From NCBI GenBank assembly GCA_044375105.1, contig JBILNK010000001.1, positions 5,256 through 69,255 on the forward strand: a stretch of 64,000 nt of DNA, read 5' to 3'. Made by a program: the position numbers and the translations under genes. Under the pieces are notes generated by a model. It saw nothing but the letters and a program-made list of their open reading frames with translations. It had not been told where the DNA came from and did no database searches. Shown one piece after another: positions 59,305-64,000 of the stretch (position 1 is its first letter; each line of letters starts with the position of its first letter). The DNA is from JBIKLM01 sp044375105. GTDB taxonomy: Bacteria > Planctomycetota > UBA1135 > GCA-002686595.

Positions 59305-62244
59305 CTAGCGCGGGGCGCGGAGGGGTTCGATCGCTTCGAGCGCCGCGGGTCGGGCAGGCGCCAGGGGCTCGCCGAGCAGCAGGTTCATGAATTCGGTGGG
59401 CACGCCGCCGGGCACCAGCGCCAGGCCGGCCAGGGTCAGGCGTCCGTCGGCGCTGAGACAGGCGGCGCTGGGGGGCGGATCGGGCAGGCGCTGGCCGTTG
59501 AGGGTCACGACGAGGCGCGCGGCGGCGGCGGAGTGGGCGGGGTCGGCTAAGTCCGCAGAATTCGCGGAGTCAGCGGCTTCAGCGCCGTCGGCGGAGTCGC
59601 TGGAGTTGGCGGGCTCGGCGGAGTCGCCGCGCGGAGCGGGGTCGGCGGGGCGGGGCGGGCGCTCGAGGCGCAGCACCAGGCGGTTCCAGGAGCCCACGGG
59701 CGCGAGCGCGGCGGCGGCCTCCGGCCAGGCCACGCCGGCGAGGCGCAGCGGCAGGTCTAGGGAGGGCTCGAGGCGCCGGAAATCGAGCGAGAGCTCGAGG
59801 CACTCGCTGGGCGCCGCCGAGCGCGCAGCCCGGCGCGGGTTGCGGGCCGCGCGCCCGCGCGCCGGCGCCCCTCCACGCTCGGCGCCGGCCCCGGCGCGCT
59901 GCACCCAATCGACGATCGGGCCCTCGAATTCGAGCTCGCCCGGGCCCGCCGCCGAGAGCAGCGCATCGCGCGCTTCGAAGCTGCCCTGGGCGCCGAGCGT
60001 GCGCCAGCGCCCGAGGCCCAGGCCATCGTAGAGCGCGATCAGGCGCCGGTACGGGAACTCGCGCTCGGGCGCCGCGGCGCTGGCCTCCACGGGCGCCCCG
60101 GCTGCGGCCGCGCCCGCCGGCTCGAGCTCGAGCAGGCGCAAGCGCCGGAACTCGATCGGGCTGCCCTCGGATTCGAGCGCCAAGAAGCCGTCGCACGGCT
60201 CGGCGCCGCGGGCGCGGGTGACCAACGCGCCGTTGACCCACAGCTCCACCGCGCCGCCGCGCGCCACCACGCGATAGTGGTTCCAGGCGGGCGCGGGCTG
60301 GGTGCGCGCCTCGGTCGGGAAGGCGCGCATGCCGCCGCGGCCGTTTTCGGGCTCGAGGCGCGCGTCGTGCACCGGAAAGACATCGCCCTGGGTCGTGTAC
60401 CAGCTGCCCGGCTCGCCATCCATGATCTGGACCTCGATGCCCCGGGTGAAGGGCGAGCCGGGCGCGGGCAGGGCCTCGCTCCACAGGAACAAACCGGAAT
60501 TGCCGCCCGGCTGCAGGTGGCGCCAATCGAATTCGAGCACGAAATCAAGGTAGCGGCGGCGCGAGAGCAGCAGGCTCGTCGGGCGCCCGCTGCACAGGAT
60601 GCGATCGCCTTCGAAGCGCCAGGTGGGCTGGGCGCCCAGTGCGGAGCCGCCGACCGCCTGCCAATCGGCGCGCGCCAGCGGGACGAAGCGCTGCTCTGCG
60701 GCGGGGCCGAATTCGTCAGCGTCGAGCGGCGCGGGCTCGATCGGCCAATCGTCGCTGCGGAAGGGCGACACGGGCCAGCCGGAATCGGCCAGCAGGTTGC
60801 CGGTGCCGATGGCCTCGAAGGCATAGCGCACGGCGATCGGCGCGGGCACTTGCGCAGAGGAGAGGCGCAGGTCGGCGCCGTCGAAGCGCGCGCTGGCCGG
60901 GTGGAAGCGGCGGTCGGCGCCGGCCAGGGCCAAGCCCTCGGGCAAGCCGCCTTTGGCCCGCAGCAGCCCGAAGGGCTCGCCGAATCGCACCAGCGCTTCG
61001 GACCCGTGGAATTCGAAGGCCACCGGCCGGGGCGCGGCTGCGGCCAGGGGCTCGCCGGAGGTGAGCGCGCTGCGCCCGTAGGCCTGGGACAGGGCCAAGC
61101 GCGCCAGGCGCTCGCCGACCGTGCGCTTGTCCTTGGGATGGATGTCCGCCGGGTCCCCCAGGTCGATGGTGGGCGCCAGGCCGAGGCCCGGGCCCGTGAG
61201 GGCCTGGCGCTGGGCCTCGCGCAGCCGCGCGGGCTCGCCGAATTCCGGGCTGTAGCCGAAAGGCGCGATCTCGACCGCAAAGAAGGGCAGCTCCGGGCGC
61301 CGGAACAGGCCGCGCCAATCGTCGATCAGGGCCCCCATCAGGGCCGCGTAGCGCCCATAGCCGGCGCAATTCGACTCGCCTTGGTACCAGATCGCGCCGT
61401 CGAAGGGAAAGCGCTCGAGCGGGGCCAGCATGCCGAGATGCAGGCCCGCGGCTAGATCCGGTGAAAGCTCCGACGCCGCCGCTCCGCCCTGGGCTTCGGC
61501 GCGCAGGGCCTGCAGGGAAGCGAGCTCGAAAGCCAGGCCCGGCTGCTTGGCCAGGGCCGCTTCGCTGAGCCAGGCCTCGATGCGCGTTCCGCCCCAGGTC
61601 GCGTCGACCAGGCCGATGGGCTGATCGAGCTCGCGCTCGAGCCGGCGCCCGAAGAAAAACGCCACGGCGCTGAAGTCGCGCAGCGCCTGGCCCTCGGCCG
61701 CGGTCCAGACCCCGCCGCCGCGCGGATCGGCCGCCAGAGCGACCCGGTTGGGCACCTGGAACAAGGACAGGCGCGGCTCGCCCGCCGGCATCGCGCCGCC
61801 TTCGGTCGCATCGCCCACGGCCCACAGGGGCCACTCCATGTTCGACTGCCCGCCGGCGAGCCACACCTGGCCGAGCCAGACCGGTTCGATGCGCCGCTCG
61901 ACGGTCGGCTCGGCCGAGCCCGGGGCACTCCAGCGCACGAGCAGCGCGAAGGGCCCGCCCGCGCCGGGCAGTTCGAGTTCGAGCTCGAACTGCCCCGCCA
62001 ACCCGAGCTCCCCCTGCGCCGCGCCCAAACGCCGCTCGCCGTCGAGCAACACCAGCTCGATCCGGCCGCCCTCCGCCGCGCTCGCGCCGAGCCCCGCCAC
62101 CGAGCCCCAGATCGGCGCCCGCTTGCCCGCCGGCAGCACCACCCCCGGCGACAGGATCGCCGGCAGCTCGATCGTCTGGGCCCACAACGGCAGCCCACAG
62201 GTGAACCAGGTCGCCAGGCTGGCCAGCCGAGAACGGATGCGCAT
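59305..62244 (-). CDS. Secreted sialate O-acetylesterase-like / DUF1080 fusion protein
   Basis: The 979-aa product starts with a signal peptide (RLASLATWFTCGLPLWAQ). Residues about 25-500 form a sialate O-acetylesterase (SGNH-type) domain with the nucleophile in LAGGQSNMEWPL, the GTRIEAWLSE region, WYQGESN and the Asp-His pair in DIHPKDK. About 525-700 is a DUF1080 (3-keto-disaccharide hydrolase-like, concanavalin-like) domain (NSGLFLWSEALP, EVQIMDGEPGSWY, NHYRVVARGGAVELWVNG). About 725-960 looks like a second, degenerate copy interrupted by a Ser/Ala/Asp repeat linker. It probably removes acetyl groups from complex glycans outside the cytoplasm. TATCTT lies 6 nt before the ATG. Confidence 0.9.
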   Translation of the reverse strand: MRIRSRLASLATWFTCGLPLWAQTIELPAILSPGVVLPAGKRAPIWGSVAGLGASAAEGGRIELVLLDGERRLGAAQGELGLAGQFELELELPGAGGPFALLVRWSAPGSAEPTVERRIEPVWLGQVWLAGGQSNMEWPLWAVGDATEGGAMPAGEPRLSLFQVPNRVALAADPRGGGVWTAAEGQALRDFSAVAFFFGRRLERELDQPIGLVDATWGGTRIEAWLSEAALAKQPGLAFELASLQALRAEAQGGAAASELSPDLAAGLHLGMLAPLERFPFDGAIWYQGESNCAGYGRYAALMGALIDDWRGLFRRPELPFFAVEIAPFGYSPEFGEPARLREAQRQALTGPGLGLAPTIDLGDPADIHPKDKRTVGERLARLALSQAYGRSALTSGEPLAAAAPRPVAFEFHGSEALVRFGEPFGLLRAKGGLPEGLALAGADRRFHPASARFDGADLRLSSAQVPAPIAVRYAFEAIGTGNLLADSGWPVSPFRSDDWPIEPAPLDADEFGPAAEQRFVPLARADWQAVGGSALGAQPTWRFEGDRILCSGRPTSLLLSRRRYLDFVLEFDWRHLQPGGNSGLFLWSEALPAPGSPFTRGIEVQIMDGEPGSWYTTQGDVFPVHDARLEPENGRGGMRAFPTEARTQPAPAWNHYRVVARGGAVELWVNGALVTRARGAEPCDGFLALESEGSPIEFRRLRLLELEPAGAAAAGAPVEASAAAPEREFPYRRLIALYDGLGLGRWRTLGAQGSFEARDALLSAAGPGELEFEGPIVDWVQRAGAGAERGGAPARGRAARNPRRAARSAAPSECLELSLDFRRLEPSLDLPLRLAGVAWPEAAAALAPVGSWNRLVLRLERPPRPADPAPRGDSAEPANSSDSADGAEAADSANSADLADPAHSAAAARLVVTLNGQRLPDPPPSAACLSADGRLTLAGLALVPGGVPTEFMNLLLGEPLAPARPAALEAIEPLRAPR
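59522..59640 (-). repeat. Degenerate short tandem repeat encoding a Ser/Ala/Asp linker
   Basis: On the forward strand the unit is close to GCGGAGTCG with variation, repeated about ten times. In the esterase/DUF1080 protein it encodes alternating Asp/Asn-Ser-Ala units (SADGAEAADSANSADLADPA). Such repeats can vary in length by slippage. Confidence 0.6.
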
Positions 62245-62711
62245 CGGCGCAAGATAACGCCAAGTCTGAGCCGCGGTGGACGCAGGCCGAAGGCCACCCC
62301 AGCCCCCCGGCTCCAGGCCCCCTGGAATCAGCTCGCGCTCGTCCCCACCGATGGACCGGGCCGCCTCGGCCCCAGCCTATAGCCTGTCTGGCAGCGGCGC
62401 TGCACAGCTCGATGCAGCGCCGAGCATGGGAACCAAACCGCCCCGGGAGGTACCGGACCTGCCGCTTCGGCGCGGCGGTGGATGCCATTGCGAGCGTATA
62501 CGGCGGCACGACCGAGGCGTGCCAACGCAGAACTCACCCGGATCCGCCTGCCCTCGGCCGTCAGCGAAACGCAGGAGCAAACGCGATCCGGAGGGCGCGG
62601 ACCGGATGTCGAATCGACCGCTCGGCCTGGCCAAGGGCTAGGGCTGCTTCGGGTCCGCTCCGGATCGCCCGCGTGCTTGCGCGTTCGACCCCGCAGCGGT
62701 AGAGGCGTTGC
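62245..62711. other. Intergenic, 467 nt, with a hairpin and a possible forward promoter
   Basis: On the forward strand TAGCCT near 62380-62385 is followed by a 10-bp inverted repeat (62395-62404 with 62413-62422, 8-nt loop). A 71-codon frame from 62426 has no recognisable motif. The hairpin is also about 290 nt downstream of the FGE-domain gene stop. I cannot tell whether a small RNA, a small gene or nothing is encoded here. Confidence 0.35.
62251..62256 (-). promoter_or_regulatory. Candidate -10 box (TATCTT) for the esterase/DUF1080 gene
   Basis: TATCTT on the reverse strand ends 6 nt before the ATG at 62244, consistent with leaderless transcription. Confidence 0.5.
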
Positions 62712-63983
62712 TCACAGATCCTTAACTGGGGCCAGGACCACCCGGAAGCCACCAGAATGGTAAAGAACGTCGATCGGGCTGAGGTCCCGGTTCCCGGAGC
62801 GGCAAGAGCTGGATGACATGCCCGAGCCGCCTCCGCGAACGACCATCAGGAGACTGCCACCGACGAGTGGATCGGTCACGGCGAAGGCAGGGTAGGCAGC
62901 ATGGGAGTCGAGACACCACTCGAACACGTTTCCATGCATGTCGTGCAGTCCCCACGCGTTCGGCGGGTAACTGCCCACGGGCACCGTGCCGAGCCGCGGA
63001 CCATTGCAGTCGCGGTTCGAATGCTGGGACCAACCGAACCTAGCTTGTGCGCAGAACAGGCTGCCGCCGAGATTGAACTCCGTAGTCGTCCCGGCGCGGC
63101 AAGCGTACTCCCACTCGGCTTCCGTCGGCAGGCGGTACTGGTAGCCTGGAGGCACGTTGCCGAGGACCGATTGTTGTGCCGTCAACGCCTCGCAGTACCA
63201 CCGCGCTTGGACCCAGCTGACTCGTTCGACCGGTCGGCTCGCGCCGACGAAGGACGACGGATTCGTCCCCATCAGCGCCTGATACTGGGCCTGGGTCACC
63301 TCGGTAGTGCCCATCCAAAAGGGCTTGGAGATCGTCACTGGATGCACCGGATGCTCGTCGCTTTCTCCGAAGTACGGCGCCCCGCTCGCCGCGTTCGAGC
63401 CCATCAGAAACGTCCCCGGTTGGATGATCGCCAAGCCTGGGATCGGAGTCACACCGGGGATCGGACCTCCGGGAGCAGCTAGGGTGATCTGCAGGGCGTT
63501 GGTCAGGCCGGGCGAGGAGCCTTGGTCGAAGTGCACCAGCAGACCCTGGGCAAAGATGGCGATGCCCACCAGGGTCGGGTTCGATGGCACGTTGACGGAG
63601 AATTTGGCTGTGCTCGGGTTGCCGGTGTAGTACTCCGGTCCGAGGGCCAGGAAGGGATTCGGGGGCAGCACGTCCAGCAGCAGCTCACCGCTGGAGCCGG
63701 ACGAACCAAGACCCAGACCGGGCAACACCAGGCCCGCGGGGAACCCGGGCGCTGGCTGGCTCGCCAGGTACAGATAGGCCAGACCGGGAAGCGGGTTCGC
63801 TGCAGCCGTGTCGCTCACGCGGAGCTCGAAGCTGGAGCCAATCCATGGAATGCCCGCGGTCCACGCAAGGCTGTTCGCGGGGTTGATGCCGCTGCCGTAG
63901 GGCGTGACCTGGGCGGAAGCGGGGAACGAGGCGCCGGCGAGGCCGAAGGCCAGGGCGACGATGCGGGCGAGGCGGAGTTGCAT
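62712..63983 (-). CDS. Secreted protein with FGE-sulfatase (SUMF1) domain
   Basis: The 423-aa product has a signal peptide (RIVALAFGLAGASFPASAQ). Residues about 28-170 are the module shared with three other secreted proteins here (FELRVSDTAAANPLPG to LVGIAIFAQGLLVHF). About 185-420 is a formylglycine-generating-enzyme-type fold: GTFLMGS, HPVTISKPFWMGTTEVTQAQ, YRLPTEAEWEYACRAG, NAWGLHDMHGNVFEWC and VVRGGG. The two catalytic cysteines of true FGE are not both present (only one Cys in SSSSCRSGNRD), so it likely binds something rather than oxidising sulfatase cysteines. The ATG at 63983 is near the window end; the gene is complete. Confidence 0.9.
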   Translation of the reverse strand: MQLRLARIVALAFGLAGASFPASAQVTPYGSGINPANSLAWTAGIPWIGSSFELRVSDTAAANPLPGLAYLYLASQPAPGFPAGLVLPGLGLGSSGSSGELLLDVLPPNPFLALGPEYYTGNPSTAKFSVNVPSNPTLVGIAIFAQGLLVHFDQGSSPGLTNALQITLAAPGGPIPGVTPIPGLAIIQPGTFLMGSNAASGAPYFGESDEHPVHPVTISKPFWMGTTEVTQAQYQALMGTNPSSFVGASRPVERVSWVQARWYCEALTAQQSVLGNVPPGYQYRLPTEAEWEYACRAGTTTEFNLGGSLFCAQARFGWSQHSNRDCNGPRLGTVPVGSYPPNAWGLHDMHGNVFEWCLDSHAAYPAFAVTDPLVGGSLLMVVRGGGSGMSSSSCRSGNRDLSPIDVLYHSGGFRVVLAPVKDL

Positions 63984-64000
63984 GGGAGCTAGGTGCAGGC

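Noticed and set aside
62690..62715. tRNA D-arm-like string near the end of the FGE-domain gene
   Set aside because: AGCGGTAGAG resembles a D-loop, but no anticodon or T-arm fits at correct spacing and it overlaps the gene's 3' end.
62712..63983. Genuine formylglycine-generating enzyme activating the window's sulfatase-like protein
   Set aside because: The catalytic Cys pair is incomplete, the protein is secreted with an extra module, and the sulfatase-like protein has Thr at the nucleophile position.

Overview
The window is 64 kb of very GC-rich bacterial chromosome with 43 protein-coding genes that I can support, plus one doubtful upstream reading frame. I found no rRNA, tRNA, CRISPR, insertion sequence or prophage. 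Gene content points to Planctomycetota or a close relative, probably an uncultivated lineage. The evidence is the many secreted beta-propeller, FG-GAP, Kelch and carboxypeptidase-regulatory-like proteins, a PA14-propeller-ThuA fusion, a sialate O-acetylesterase/DUF1080 fusion, an FGE-domain secreted protein, a sulfatase-like lipoprotein, a bacterial Rsm22-type protein and a small Cys-rich protein of a kind I associate with planctomycetes. The phylum assignment is inference; no phylogenetic marker was searched.

Layout. 1-6 kb: a membrane zinc peptidase cut by the window edge, formate-tetrahydrofolate ligase, and a Cys-rich MerR regulator followed by a cysteine desulfurase. 6-19 kb: mostly envelope or secreted proteins (two carboxypeptidase-regulatory-like repeat proteins, a Kelch protein, a large exported protein, a PA14-propeller-ThuA protein) with an SprT-like protein and a stand-alone BY-kinase-like ATPase. 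19-23 kb: a three-gene acyl-CoA carboxylase cluster. 23-31 kb: housekeeping genes (TIGR01777 protein, SDR, truD, acpS, mntP, cyaY) and a GGDEF-EAL protein. 30-36 kb: two tandem exported beta-propeller proteins. 36-45 kb: a likely envelope glycoconjugate locus (zincin, sulfatase-like lipoprotein, two multi-pass glycosyltransferase-like proteins, a GT4 enzyme). 44-51 kb: nth, a CoA-binding protein, yqgE with an AsmA-like protein, a Cys-rich microprotein and an Rsm22-like methyltransferase. 51-59 kb: an FG-GAP protein, a compact trmL-TPR-rlmD-DUF3050 operon and a Y-family polymerase. 59-64 kb: the sialate esterase fusion and the FGE-domain protein.

Two things stand out in how the DNA is organised. 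Many genes have a TAGNCT-like hexamer (consensus about TAN3T) only 6-11 nt before the start codon and no Shine-Dalgarno sequence, which suggests leaderless transcription. Many starts are instead preceded by a short C-rich run. At protein level, the notable deviations are a biotin carrier with a second degenerate carrier domain, a DinB polymerase with a changed steric gate, an endonuclease III without the full Fe-S cysteine set, an SDR with Ile for the catalytic Tyr, and an approximately 110-residue module that recurs in four otherwise different secreted proteins.
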